This document shows, piece by piece, positions 1-8,654 of a DNA stretch of 54,182 nt. This stretch comes from Roseburia sp. (GTDB lineage: Bacteria > Bacillota_A > Clostridia > Lachnospirales > Lachnospiraceae). A model generated the notes under the pieces. The model had not been told where the DNA came from and did not search any database. It saw only the letters and a program-made list of their open reading frames with translations. Every line of letters begins with the position of its first letter. The stretch's first letter is position 1. The DNA is taken from NCBI GenBank assembly GCA_019411365.1, contig DXQT01000017.1, positions 1-54,182 on the forward strand, written 5' to 3'. The position numbers and the translations under genes are program-made.

Positions 1-1510
1 TCTCTATCGTGTCATCTGGTTTTTGTTGGGACAAAAGAACTACCGTCTCCACATGAAACGTCGAAGGAAACATATCGACACAACAGACCTTTTTCACTTC
101 ATATCCTCTCGCCTGTAAAACTTCCAGATCTCTTACCAGACTGGTCGGCTTGCAGGAAATATAAACCATCTGAGGCACATTGTAACGAATGATTTTTTCC
201 AAAGCTTTTGGATTGATTCCGTCCCTTGGTGGATCAAGTACAATATAATCCGGCTTTTCTTCAATGCTGTCAATGACTTTGAGCACATCCCCTGCGATAA
301 ACTCGCAGTTATGTAAACCATTTAACTGTACATTCTCTTTGGCTGCTTCCACTGCTTCCTCAATGATCTCCACACCGATCACTTTTTTAGCTACTGGAGA
401 AAGCATCTGTGCGATCGTTCCGGTTCCGGAATACAGATCGAATACAATTTTACCATGCTCCGCAATATCTGCGTCTGTTCCGCTTGGAAGTGCATCTCCG
501 ATAAACTCTCTGGCAGTCTGATATAGCACCTCTGCACCCAGGGAATTTGTCTGAAAAAAAGAAAATGGTGTTATCTTAAAGCGAAGCCCTAACAATTCCT
601 CGTAAAAGAAATCCTGTCCATATAAAACATCCGTGCCTTCATTCGTCACGGTATCTGCCACATTGTCATTTCTCGTATGCAGAATACCTGTCATGATACC
701 TTTGTAATCTGCCGCAAGAAGAGCAGCTTTCCAGCCCTCTAATAATTCCTCTTCCGTTCCTGCAAATGCGTTTTCCTGTGCATTGTTCAACGTACTTTCA
801 ACTTCATCCATCTGTGCTCCGGCAATCCCCGGAAAATCCGTCTGCGTTGTAGTCACCAGATCTACTAATATTTCCCCTGTTTTGACTGCCTTACGGACAA
901 GCAGATGTCTTAAATATCCGGTGTGACGCAGTTTATGGTAATAGGTGATATTTTTTTCACGAAAATAAGCAAGTGTGACAGACAGGATCTTTCTGAAATC
1001 CTCATCCACGATCTGGCAGTTTTCCACCGTCACAATATCATAAAAGCTTCCACGCTTATGCATTCCAAGTGCTAACGGTCCATCCTTAAATTCATCCCCA
1101 AAGGAAAATTCCATTTTATTGCGGTATCCGGTCTGCCTTGGACTTTCCTTGATTCCCAGAAACTGGTAATCCCGGTTTTCCTGATCGATCACATCATCCA
1201 TTAATTTTTTTACCTGTTCTGCTTTCATCTCAAGCTGCCTGTCGTATGGAAGTGTCTGATAAGTACATCCTCCACATTCCCCGGCATGGACACATCCTGT
1301 TTTGTCCCCTTCCAGCGGTGACTTTTCCAATACCTCTAAAAGTCTGCCCTCTGCCTTTCCTTTGCGGATTTTATTGATGGAAGCAGACACTCTCTGTCCC
1401 GGTATCGTATTTTTTACAATAACCTGTCTGCCATCCTCTGTTCTGATAATTCCCTTATTTGGAAAGTCTACGCGCTCGATCACGCCTTCTATGATTTGTC
1501 CTTTTTTCAT
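1..1510 (-). CDS. rlmD: 23S rRNA (uracil-5-)-methyltransferase, RlmD/RumA family (3' end cut by window edge)
   Basis: SAM-dependent enzyme that methylates C5 of a uridine in 23S rRNA (RlmD or RlmCD type). About 503 codons are visible and the C-terminus runs off the left edge. In order: an N-terminal TRAM-like beta domain (about residues 1-58); an Fe-S cysteine cluster (C73, C79, C82 and a later Cys in VENCQ); PFSFFQTN; the SAM motif DLYSGTGTIA; DPPRDG; and the catalytic cysteine in YISCKP. The ATG at 1508-1510 follows a GAGGA ribosome binding site. Which uridine is methylated cannot be read from the sequence, so the rlmD symbol is a family-level choice. The reading frame is still open at the edge, consistent with the C-terminal extension common in clostridial members. 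Confidence 0.9.
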   Translation of the reverse strand, partial: MKKGQIIEGVIERVDFPNKGIIRTEDGRQVIVKNTIPGQRVSASINKIRKGKAEGRLLEVLEKSPLEGDKTGCVHAGECGGCTYQTLPYDRQLEMKAEQVKKLMDDVIDQENRDYQFLGIKESPRQTGYRNKMEFSFGDEFKDGPLALGMHKRGSFYDIVTVENCQIVDEDFRKILSVTLAYFREKNITYYHKLRHTGYLRHLLVRKAVKTGEILVDLVTTTQTDFPGIAGAQMDEVESTLNNAQENAFAGTEEELLEGWKAALLAADYKGIMTGILHTRNDNVADTVTNEGTDVLYGQDFFYEELLGLRFKITPFSFFQTNSLGAEVLYQTAREFIGDALPSGTDADIAEHGKIVFDLYSGTGTIAQMLSPVAKKVIGVEIIEEAVEAAKENVQLNGLHNCEFIAGDVLKVIDSIEEKPDYIVLDPPRDGINPKALEKIIRYNVPQMVYISCKPTSLVRDLEVLQARGYEVKKVCCVDMFPSTFHVETVVLLSQQKPDDTIE

Positions 1511-1612
1511 AAATTCCTCACATTTTTATTTCATCAACTATAAAATAGTCCATGATTCCATTGACATTTTATTAACTTCACAGTTTTCTATTTCTTTTAT
1601 CTGTTACACAAG

Positions 1613-1640
1613 AAAAAAGGGCTGCATCCGCAGCCCTCCA
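1613..1640 (-). terminator. Intrinsic terminator after the acidic membrane protein gene
   Basis: Perfect 8-bp stem AGGGCTGC/GCAGCCCT (1618-1625 and 1630-1637) with a 4-nt loop. On the minus strand it is followed by a run of six T. It separates the small membrane protein gene from the rRNA methyltransferase gene. Confidence 0.85.
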
Positions 1641-1648
1641 GATTATTT

Positions 1649-1981
1649 TTATTCTTCTTCTTTTTTCTCTGCTGGTTTTGCCGGCTCTTCTTCGTCCTCT
1701 TCATCTTCGAAGAAATCGTCATCATAATCATCTTCAAAATCGTCTTCAAAATCTTCCAGATAATCTGGTGTAAAGAAACGATATACGCCATATACTGCTG
1801 CTACAACTGCTGCAATAATACCGATGATTGCAAAAATCCATACAACCTTTGATGTTTTCTTTTCTTCTGCTTCTTTTTTGTTTAATAATTCATTCAACTT
1901 TGTCATATTGATCAGATCCTCTTTCTTATTGAGTAAGTCGTTTAACTTTGTCGCATTGATGAAATCTTCCACCTTGTTCAT
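1649..1981 (-). CDS. Small membrane protein with a duplicated N-terminal motif and an acidic tail
   Basis: No family recognised; 110 residues. Residues about 3-20 and 21-37 are a tandem duplication (EDFINATKLNDLLNKKE, then EDLINMTKLNELLNKKE). One strong transmembrane helix follows (about 46-70, VVWIFAIIGIIAAVVAAVYG). The rest is a very acidic D/E tail with Lys-Pro near the end. The charge pattern suggests a single-pass protein, but which side the tail faces cannot be decided. The start has an AGAAGGAGC ribosome binding site. The gene is monocistronic, with its own extended -10 promoter and terminator. Confidence 0.75.
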   Translation of the reverse strand: MNKVEDFINATKLNDLLNKKEDLINMTKLNELLNKKEAEEKKTSKVVWIFAIIGIIAAVVAAVYGVYRFFTPDYLEDFEDDFEDDYDDDFFEDEEDEEEPAKPAEKKEEE

Positions 1982-2083
1982 AGTGTTCCGCTCCTTCTCT
2001 TATTTATACTTTTATAGGATATGCAAAACCTAAACGCAATACACACCAGAAAAATCTATGTGCACCGCTCATTGCTTACGCCC

Positions 2084-2092
2084 ATTATACCA
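2084..2092 (-). promoter_or_regulatory. Extended -10 promoter (TGgTATAAT) for the acidic membrane protein gene
   Basis: On the minus strand TATAAT at 2084-2089 is preceded by TG one base upstream, a typical extended -10. No clear -35 lies 17 nt further up. The transcript would have a leader of about 95 nt before the ATG at 1981. Confidence 0.6.
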
Positions 2093-2191
2093 TATCCTTT
2101 ACTTTTCGAATATAAAAAATTTGCATTTTTCAAAAATTTTATATTTTTTTTAGAGTTTCGGATACACAGACTTCCATGCTCCCGGACAGAA

Positions 2192-4462
2192 TCAGATACG
2201 CTTTAATTTTGCAAAAGATGCAAACATTTTTTTCACACCATATCCTTCGAAATCCACGGTCACCTCGTAATCTCTTCCGCCATCCATAATGTTTTTCACA
2301 ACTCCTCTGCCAAACTTGATATGCGATACGGCGTCCCCGATGCCATAGTCAAGCTCTGACTTTACAACACCCTTTGTGACAAGTGCCTTTGCCTGCATGC
2401 TCTGTCCGGATGGCTGCTGGCGCAGTGTTGTTCTTTTCGGTCGTGCAGTTGTCTGATTCTGTAAAAAAGATGGAAAACTGCTCTCTTTTCCAAAAGAAGA
2501 TCCTCTTGCAGATTCCGGCTTTCTAAGTTCACTGTCCAACAGCTCAGACGGGATCTCCCGAACAAACCGCGATACTCTATTATATTGCGTTTCGCCACGG
2601 ATCATACGCTGTCTTGCACAGGTGATCGTAAGTTCTTCTTTGGCTCTTGTGATACCCACATAAGCCAGACGCCGCTCCTCTTCGAGATCCTCAGAAGAAC
2701 TGTCCGAAGTGATGGACATATAACTCGGGAACAATCCATCCTCCATTCCGGCAAGGTAAACTTTCGGGAACTCCAGACCTTTTGCGCTATGTAATGTCAT
2801 TAAAACAACATAATCACTGCCCTCATCGAGACTGTCGATGTCTGCAACCAGTGCCACTTCCTCTAAAAAGCCACTGAGTGTCGGATGTTCCTCGCCTTCC
2901 TCGTAAGCAACCACTTTACTGATCAACTCATCGATATTCTCAATTCGCGCCTTTGCCTCTTCGGTATCTTCCGCTTCCAATTCTTTCACATACCCGGTTT
3001 CGTCTATAATCTCCTGCAAAAGTTCAGAAACGCTGATAATCTCTACTTTACTGCGCATCACCTGAATAAAATTCACAAATGGCTTGATCTTTGCTGCACT
3101 CTTACCGAGTGTTGGAATATCGTCTGCCATTTTTAGTGCATTATAAAAACTGATATCTGCCGTCGCCGCATAATCTGCCACACGGTTTAAGGTTGTTGCA
3201 CCGATTCCACGTTTTGGCACATTGATAATTCTGCGGACAGCAAGATCATCTCTTGCATTATCGATTGTTTTTAAATAGGCAAGCAGGTCTTTGATCTCTT
3301 TTCTTGCATAGAAGTTCACGCCGCCGACAATCTTATACGGAATATTGGATACAATAAATTTTTCCTCAAAAAGACGGGACTGTGCGTTTGTGCGGTAGAG
3401 AACAGCACAGTCACCGTAATGATATCTGCCGTCCTTCACACAGGCATTGATATCCTTTGCGACATACTCTGCCTCTTCATAGCCTGTCTCAAACTGCTTG
3501 AAACCGATTTTTTTCCCCGCTTCATTGTCTGTCCAGAGTGTCTTTCTTTTTCGTCCCATATTGTTGGAGATCACCCCATTTGCAGCATTTAAAATATTCT
3601 GTGTAGAACGGTAATTCTGTTCCAGTTTTATCGTCACTGCCTCCGGAAAATGTTTTTCAAAGTTCAGGATATTATAAATATTCGCACCGCGGAACTTATA
3701 GATAGACTGGTCATCATCACCAACGACACACAGGTTCTTATACTTTCTTGCAAGAATACTGATCAGTTCAAACTGTGCCGTATTCGTATCCTGATACTCG
3801 TCCACCATAATATAGCGAAAACGTTCCTGATAGTAGTCTAACACCTGGGCATCCGTTTTAAACAATTCAACCGTCTTTACGATCAGATCATCAAAATCAA
3901 GTGCATTATTCCGCCGCAGTGCATCCTGATACTCTCTGTAGATCTCTGCCTGTTTCCGTTTCGCAAAATCCCCGGAAGCGACCGCCCGGAGAGAAAATTC
4001 CTGTGGATCTACCAGTTCATCTTTTGCCTTGGAAATCGCAGCAAGCAGACTCCGCTCTTTGTAAATCTTGGTATCCACATTCAGACGCTTACAGATATCC
4101 TTCATCAGTGTTTTCTGGTCATCGGAATCATAAATTGTGAAATTAGTATCAAACCCGATACGGTCAATATGGCGTCTTAAAATGCGCACACAGGTAGAAT
4201 GGAACGTTGATACCCAGATGCTCTCAGAGCCATATCCCACAAGCTGGTCGATCCTCTCACGCATCTCACCTGCTGCTTTGTTCGTAAAGGTGATCGCCAT
4301 AATATTGTATGGATTCACGCCCTTTTCTTCGATCAGATAAGCGGTTCGATGTGTCAGAACCCTCGTTTTTCCGGAACCTGCACCCGCCAAGATCAAAACC
4401 GGTCCCTCCGTGTGAAATACCGCTTCTCTCTGCTGTTCGTTCAATGTATCATAAATACTCAT
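2192..4462 (-). CDS. pcrA: ATP-dependent DNA helicase PcrA (UvrD/Rep family)
   Basis: Superfamily 1A 3'-5' DNA helicase for repair and for clearing replication forks. It is 756 residues, the usual PcrA length. Walker A is AGAGSGKT (about 26-33), with MVDEYQDTN as Walker B/motif II, QNYRST as motif IV, VVLMTLHSAKGLEF as motif V and VGITRAKEELTI as motif VI. The C-terminus has the Tudor-like RNA-polymerase-binding segment (ISHIKFGRGVV). An ATG four codons upstream (4474) is possible, but the ATG at 4460-4462 has GGAG 6 nt before it, and MSIYDTLNEQQ is the usual PcrA beginning, so I chose it. Confidence 0.97.
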   Translation of the reverse strand: MSIYDTLNEQQREAVFHTEGPVLILAGAGSGKTRVLTHRTAYLIEEKGVNPYNIMAITFTNKAAGEMRERIDQLVGYGSESIWVSTFHSTCVRILRRHIDRIGFDTNFTIYDSDDQKTLMKDICKRLNVDTKIYKERSLLAAISKAKDELVDPQEFSLRAVASGDFAKRKQAEIYREYQDALRRNNALDFDDLIVKTVELFKTDAQVLDYYQERFRYIMVDEYQDTNTAQFELISILARKYKNLCVVGDDDQSIYKFRGANIYNILNFEKHFPEAVTIKLEQNYRSTQNILNAANGVISNNMGRKRKTLWTDNEAGKKIGFKQFETGYEEAEYVAKDINACVKDGRYHYGDCAVLYRTNAQSRLFEEKFIVSNIPYKIVGGVNFYARKEIKDLLAYLKTIDNARDDLAVRRIINVPKRGIGATTLNRVADYAATADISFYNALKMADDIPTLGKSAAKIKPFVNFIQVMRSKVEIISVSELLQEIIDETGYVKELEAEDTEEAKARIENIDELISKVVAYEEGEEHPTLSGFLEEVALVADIDSLDEGSDYVVLMTLHSAKGLEFPKVYLAGMEDGLFPSYMSITSDSSSEDLEEERRLAYVGITRAKEELTITCARQRMIRGETQYNRVSRFVREIPSELLDSELRKPESARGSSFGKESSFPSFLQNQTTARPKRTTLRQQPSGQSMQAKALVTKGVVKSELDYGIGDAVSHIKFGRGVVKNIMDGGRDYEVTVDFEGYGVKKMFASFAKLKRI

Positions 4463-4532
4463 AGAAATCTCCATTTCCGTTGTTGTTTGTAATATTCAAT
4501 CCCTTTTTTATTACAATATCATATTCCCATCT

Positions 4533-4541
4533 ATTGTAACA
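4533..4541 (-). promoter_or_regulatory. Extended -10 promoter (TGtTACAAT) for pcrA
   Basis: Minus-strand TACAAT at 4533-4538 with TG one base upstream, 70 nt from the pcrA start. The -35 is weak. The site lies just downstream of the terminator of the candidate sRNA transcribed in the same direction. Confidence 0.5.
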
Positions 4542-4591
4542 CATTATCCCTGCTTATGAACAGTAAAATCGAACATATTTTCTTTTTTTAA

Positions 4592-4695
4592 CAATAAAAA
4601 ATAACCGTCCAGCTCCTGAGAAAAGTTGACGGTTATTTTAACATTGATTTTTCGCCGGAGTAGATAGCTCACACCTATCTATCGGCTTTCTTGTT
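4592..4695 (-). ncRNA. Candidate small RNA of about 100 nt, possibly a type I antitoxin-like RNA without its toxin
   Basis: A free-standing transcription unit with no reading frame of useful size. Its consensus promoter lies at 4702-4730. The transcript would start near 4695 and contains a stem-loop pairing 4661-4667 with 4675-4681 and 4654-4657 with 4683-4686. It ends in a 9-bp terminator hairpin (4601-4609 with 4628-4636) followed by TTTTTATTG. The other strand, where a convergent toxin mRNA would lie, holds only a 14-codon frame ending ...NNKK-stop at 4602-4604. The unit resembles an orphan antisense RNA of the Hol-Tox/TxpA arrangement. The sRNA itself is well supported; the antitoxin role is inference. 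Confidence 0.6.
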
Positions 4696-4701
4696 AAGTG
4701 C

Positions 4702-4730
4702 ATTATATGACAAACATATATTTTTGTCAA
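4702..4730 (-). promoter_or_regulatory. Consensus sigma-A promoter of the candidate sRNA
   Basis: Minus strand: TTGACA (4725-4730), a 17-nt spacer, TATAAT (4702-4707). Both hexamers match the consensus exactly at ideal spacing, the strongest promoter seen in the window. It drives no protein gene directly. Confidence 0.8.
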
Positions 4731-4817
4731 ATACACCCGTCTCTTTTTTTACCTTTGCGTCAGAAAAAATCTACGACCGTCCACATTCAAATTCATACAA
4801 TTAAATTCAATTGTATC

Positions 4818-4846
4818 TTGTCATCTAGTTTTCAATACTATATAAT
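4818..4846 (+). promoter_or_regulatory. Sigma-A promoter for the DUF1836 gene
   Basis: TTGTCA (4818-4823), a 17-nt spacer, TATAAT (4841-4846). The predicted start is near 4853, giving a 44-nt leader before the ATG at 4897. Confidence 0.75.
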
Positions 4847-4896
4847 CTAATGTAGAGAATACGATTGAACTAGTAAGAGTAAAAGCAGGTAAAAAA

Positions 4897-5511
4897 ATGA
4901 ATACAAAACAATTTTTAAGTGATATATTAGATGAATTTAACAAAATCGACTATGTAAAACCGGAAGATATCCCGAATATCGATCTTTACATGGATCAGGT
5001 GACAACATTTATGGATTCCCAGCTTGCCACATCCAAGCGGCATGAGGACGATAAGATCCTGACTAAGACCATGATCAACAATTATGCAAAAAACGATCTT
5101 CTTCCTCCACCTGAAAAGAAAAAATATTCCAAAGAACATGTGCTGACTTTGATCTTTATCTACTATTTTAAAAGTATCTTAAGCATCAGTGACATCCAGA
5201 GTATCTTAAATCCGATCACGGACAGATATTTTGGAAAAGGCAGCTCCGAGATGAGTCTTGAGGATATCTATAAAGAAGTGTTCGGTCTGGAGCATCAGGA
5301 AACCTTAAATATCATGAAAGACCTTGCAAAGAAGTTTAACACCTCCATGAAAACTTTTGAGGGCATGGAAGGTGAGGATGCAGAGCTTTTACGGACATTC
5401 AGTTTTATCTGCATGTTAAGCTATGATGTCTACCTGAAAAAAACAATTATCGAGCGCATTGTCGATCAGATGCTGCACGAAGAAAAAGATCCTTCCAAAA
5501 AAGAAAAATAA
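4897..5511 (+). CDS. DUF1836 domain protein (putative MerR-like DNA-binding protein)
   Basis: A 204-residue cytoplasmic protein of the DUF1836 family, widespread in Firmicutes and without an assigned function. The middle (about 55-110: LTKTMINNYAKNDLLPPP, then KKYSKEHVLTLIFIYYFK) reads like a MerR-type winged helix. There the Asn-Tyr-x-Lys element binds DNA and the next helix leads to an all-helical partner domain (IYKEVFGLEHQE onwards). No signal peptide or membrane segment. It is monocistronic on the plus strand, with its own promoter and terminator. A regulatory role is inference from the fold-like pattern. Confidence 0.85.
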   Translation: MNTKQFLSDILDEFNKIDYVKPEDIPNIDLYMDQVTTFMDSQLATSKRHEDDKILTKTMINNYAKNDLLPPPEKKKYSKEHVLTLIFIYYFKSILSISDIQSILNPITDRYFGKGSSEMSLEDIYKEVFGLEHQETLNIMKDLAKKFNTSMKTFEGMEGEDAELLRTFSFICMLSYDVYLKKTIIERIVDQMLHEEKDPSKKEK

Positions 5512-5580
5512 AACCCGGTGCTGAATGGAACACTGTCTATACCAGACATGATCCGTGCAGCTCCGGGTTTTTCTTTTTTT
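5511..5580 (+). terminator. Intrinsic terminator shared by the convergent DUF1836 and yerC genes
   Basis: A long stem-loop: AAACCCGG (5511-5518) pairs with CCGGGTTT (5563-5570), continuing with GCTG/CAGC, then a T-rich tail (TTCTTTTTTT, to 5580). It begins at the DUF1836 stop codon. A second CCGGG follows at 5581-5585, before the end of the minus-strand gene, so it may work in both directions. Confidence 0.8.
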
Positions 5581-5600
5581 CCGGGTTTTTCTATTCTGTT

Positions 5601-5906
5601 TTACGCTTCGTTTGTCTCTGATGCAGCCATTCTGGCAAATACCATGTCATATCCGTCATTCCCATAATTCAAAGAACGGTTTACACGGCTGATGGTCGCT
5701 GTGGAAGCACCTGTTTTCTCTGCAATATCAAGATATGTTTTCTGGTCGCGCAGCATCTTGGCAACCTCAAATCGCTGTGATAAGGAAAGCAGTTCATTCA
5801 CAGTGCAGACATCTTCAAAAAAAGTATAACATTCTTCTCTGTTTTCCAGGCTTAAAATCGCATCAAAAAGATGGTCTACTGCCTCGGTCCTTAGTTTCTT
5901 GCTCAT
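5601..5906 (-). CDS. yerC: YerC/YecD family TrpR-related regulator
   Basis: 101 residues, the family's full length. The TrpR-superfamily helix-turn-helix is visible at about 50-85 (LSQRFEVAKMLRDQKTYLDI, then AEKTGASTATISRVNRSLNY). Relatives of this family often lie next to his genes or pcrA, and this gene sits between pcrA and hisC. Binding to DNA is expected; the effector is unknown. The start follows GAGAAGGAGAAGG. Its promoter at 6048-6076 would give a leader of about 130 nt. Confidence 0.85.
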   Translation of the reverse strand: MSKKLRTEAVDHLFDAILSLENREECYTFFEDVCTVNELLSLSQRFEVAKMLRDQKTYLDIAEKTGASTATISRVNRSLNYGNDGYDMVFARMAASETNEA

Positions 5907-6047
5907 TTTACCTTCTCCTTCTCATAAATCAAAATGATATCATCTTTTACTATAATCAGAAACTTCCAATCTACTCACATTTTATCATAGTAAAGTTTTA
6001 AAGTAAATATCTGTTTTACACACTAAAGTGTTACAGATGCAAATTCT

Positions 6048-6076
6048 ATAATAGTCGAATCCAGTTAAAAAAGCAA
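6048..6076 (-). promoter_or_regulatory. Sigma-A promoter for yerC
   Basis: Minus strand: TTGCTT (6071-6076), a 17-nt spacer, TATTAT (6048-6053). A small palindrome with arms ACAC/GTGT around TTTA lies just downstream near 6020-6033 and could be an operator or a leader hairpin. Confidence 0.5.
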
Positions 6077-6127
6077 CACTTATTTTCATATTAACTATAA
6101 CTTTAATTTATACCTGACGGCATCCTG

Positions 6128-7186
6128 TTATTCTCCCAGAAAAACAGCCAGAAAAGCAATCAGACGCTCCATCTCCTGCTGGGTTCCGATGCTGATACGC
6201 AGATAATTGCTAATTCTCGGCTTGGAAAAATAGCGCACGAAAATGTTATGCTCCCGGAGTGCTTCAAATATTTCTTTTGCAGGAACTCTTTCATGTGTTG
6301 CAAAAATAAAGTTGCTCATGGAATCTCCAAAAGAAAATCCGAGTTTTTTCAATTCCTGCTTCGTCCACTCCCTTGTAGTGATGACTTTCGCACAGGTTTC
6401 CTCAAAATACTCCCTGTCCCTGATCGCCTGCACACCAAGTACAAGCGCTGTCTGATTGAGCGTGTAGGAATTGAAAGAATATTTCACATCATTGATATAC
6501 CGGATCAGCTTTTCATTTCCCATCGCAAACCCAAGCCGCATACCTGCCAGGGAACGCGATTTTGAAAAGGTCTGTACCACGAGAAGATTGTCATATTTTT
6601 CGATCAGAGGCAGCGCAGACTCCCCGCCAAAATCAATGTATGCCTCATCCACAACTACGATCACATCGCGGTTGTGTGCAATGATATCCTCGATCTCTGA
6701 AAGCGGCATGAGGATTCCGGTCGGTGCATTCGGATTTGGGAACACCACGCCGCCGTTTTCCCCATAATAGTCCTCTTTTCTGATCTGAAAATCATCATCT
6801 AACGCTTTTGTCTCAAATGGGATTCGAAGCATATTTGCCCACACATCATAAAAAGAATAGGTGATATCCGGAAACAGGATCGGCTTTTTGCTGTTAAAAA
6901 ATGTCATAAATATCATGGCAAGCACATCATCCGAACCGACACCGGTAAACACCTGACTGCTCCTGATTCCATAATAATCTGCGATCGCATCGACTAACAC
7001 TTTACAGGTCGGTTCCGGATAAAGTCTCAATTTGTCCGTATCAAAGTTCTTCAAAGCCTCTACTACGCCCGGTGCAGGCGGATATGGGTTTTCGTTGGTA
7101 TTCAATTTGATCATGTCCGGCTGGTTTGGCTGCTCTCCCGGAACATACGGTTCCACTGTCCTTACATATTCTTCCCAGTTACTCAT
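6128..7186 (-). CDS. hisC: Histidinol-phosphate aminotransferase
   Basis: PLP enzyme transferring the amino group between glutamate and imidazole acetol phosphate in histidine synthesis; cytoplasmic. 352 residues from the chosen start. Visible features: NENPYPPAPGV near the N-terminus, NPNAPTG, VVVDEAYIDFGG, and the PLP lysine in TFSKSRSLAGMRLGF. The C-terminal RISIGTQQEM closes the small domain. A GTG at 7229-7231 would add 15 residues without homology-like character. The ATG at 7184-7186, preceded by GGAGAG, gives the usual N-terminus (MSNWEEYVRT). It follows the other aminotransferase gene by 68 nt, so the two may be co-transcribed. Broad-specificity use is possible because no other his gene is nearby. 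Confidence 0.93.
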   Translation of the reverse strand: MSNWEEYVRTVEPYVPGEQPNQPDMIKLNTNENPYPPAPGVVEALKNFDTDKLRLYPEPTCKVLVDAIADYYGIRSSQVFTGVGSDDVLAMIFMTFFNSKKPILFPDITYSFYDVWANMLRIPFETKALDDDFQIRKEDYYGENGGVVFPNPNAPTGILMPLSEIEDIIAHNRDVIVVVDEAYIDFGGESALPLIEKYDNLLVVQTFSKSRSLAGMRLGFAMGNEKLIRYINDVKYSFNSYTLNQTALVLGVQAIRDREYFEETCAKVITTREWTKQELKKLGFSFGDSMSNFIFATHERVPAKEIFEALREHNIFVRYFSKPRISNYLRISIGTQQEMERLIAFLAVFLGE

Positions 7187-7254
7187 AAATTTTACTCTCT
7201 CCACTCTCTCGATTTTCCTGATATATTTCACAAATTCATTACAATCTGCTCATT

Positions 7255-8451
7255 TCATTCTGTATACAATCCGTAATCTTCTGCCAGTTTTTCAAACGCA
7301 GTCAGGGCATTTTTCACCGTCTCATGGGAAACACAGTAAGCAAGACGGACATAGCCTGCACATCCGAATGCGCTGCCCTTTACCATGATGATATTGTATT
7401 TTTTACCTGCTGCAACAAATTTTTCTTCGTCTGCATCCGGAGATTTTACCCACATATAAAAAGCGCCTTCCGGTTTGATGCAGTGAAAACCTAGCTTTTG
7501 CAGTCCTTCGTATAACATCTTTCTGTTTTCATCATAAAATGCCAGATTCGTTTTCTCATCCAGACATTTTGCAACTGCTTTCTGAAGCAGGGATGGCGCA
7601 TTCACAAAGCCGAGGGTACGGTTGGATACAACAATACCGTCAATGACCTGATCTGCATTCTCCACCTCATCCGGAACAACCACATATCCGATACGTTCAC
7701 CCGGAAGGGAAAGAGATTTGCTGAAGGAATAACCCACAATGGTATTCCGGTAATACTTTGTGAGGAAATCCTCCTGATTTCCATCGTAGACAAGTTCACG
7801 GTAAGGCTCATCGGAAATCAGATAAATTTCGTGTCCAATCTCTTTTTCCCTCTTTTCCAGAATCTCAGCCATCTTTTTCATGGTTTCTTCATGATAGATC
7901 ACACCTGTCGGATTGTTTGGTGTGTTCACGATCACTGCCTTGGTCTTTTCATTGATCGCTTTTTCAAATGCCATCAGATCTGGCTGGAATGTTTCAAAAT
8001 CCGGTGCCACCTCCACGACTTCCGCATCAAAATTGGCTGCATAACTCTTGTACTCACCGAAATATGGGGCAAACACGATCACCTCGTCACCCGGATCTAA
8101 GATTGTTTTAAAAATAATGTTCAATCCTCCCGCTGCTCCCACTGTCATCACAATATTATGGGAAGTAAATGCAGTTCCAAAACGCTTGTTTAAGTTCTCT
8201 GCAACCGCCTGACGAACATCCGGGTAACCGGCGTTGTCCATATATCCATGTAAAACCAGCGGATCGGTCTCATCCACCAGTTGCTTAATTGCCTCGTTCA
8301 ATGCTGCCGGAGCCGGTGTTGCAGGATTCCCCAATGAAAAATCATACACGTTCTCTCTTCCCACCCTGGCGGCAAGTTCATTTCCCTCTACAAACATTGC
8401 ACGGATTGCAGAACTTCCCTGCAATGCCTTCTGTATTTTCTGTGAAATCAT
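7255..8451 (-). CDS. Pyridoxal phosphate-dependent aminotransferase (class I/II, aspartate-type)
   Basis: 398-residue fold-type I aminotransferase. Landmarks: the N-terminal substrate-loop region DFSLGNPATPAP, the PLP-binding GAAGGLNII, NTPNNPTGVIY, SDEPYRELVY, the Schiff-base lysine in YSFSKSLSLPGERIGY, and a C-terminal Arg in the GYVRLAYC region. The substrate cannot be fixed by eye; aspartate, alanine or aromatic substrates are all possible. The start has GAGGAAGAG 3 nt before the ATG. It sits upstream of hisC on the same strand. Confidence 0.9.
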   Translation of the reverse strand: MISQKIQKALQGSSAIRAMFVEGNELAARVGRENVYDFSLGNPATPAPAALNEAIKQLVDETDPLVLHGYMDNAGYPDVRQAVAENLNKRFGTAFTSHNIVMTVGAAGGLNIIFKTILDPGDEVIVFAPYFGEYKSYAANFDAEVVEVAPDFETFQPDLMAFEKAINEKTKAVIVNTPNNPTGVIYHEETMKKMAEILEKREKEIGHEIYLISDEPYRELVYDGNQEDFLTKYYRNTIVGYSFSKSLSLPGERIGYVVVPDEVENADQVIDGIVVSNRTLGFVNAPSLLQKAVAKCLDEKTNLAFYDENRKMLYEGLQKLGFHCIKPEGAFYMWVKSPDADEEKFVAAGKKYNIIMVKGSAFGCAGYVRLAYCVSHETVKNALTAFEKLAEDYGLYTE

Positions 8452-8577
8452 ATTCTCTTCCTCACTGTTTTCTTACTCTCGAATGTTTTTCCTGCTGTCT
8501 GCACCATATATGTACAAATCTACGGAACAATTATTACTTTACAACAATACTGTATGAAAGTAAATAGATAAAAAAAG

Positions 8578-8626
8578 AAAACTGCCACAGGACATTTTCC
8601 TTACGGATACTGCCCCGGACAGTTTT
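8578..8626 (-). terminator. Intrinsic terminator downstream of galT
   Basis: Outer stem AAAACTG (8578-8584) with CAGTTTT (8620-8626) around a partly paired interior; on the minus strand the hairpin is followed by CTTTTTTT. It lies 29 nt past the galT stop. Confidence 0.7.
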
Positions 8627-8654
8627 TGTTTATTAAAAATACTCCCCTGTATTT

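Noticed and set aside
4592..4695. Treating the short transcript unit as a protein gene
   Set aside because: The longest frame after its promoter is three codons (ATG TTA AAA, then stop).
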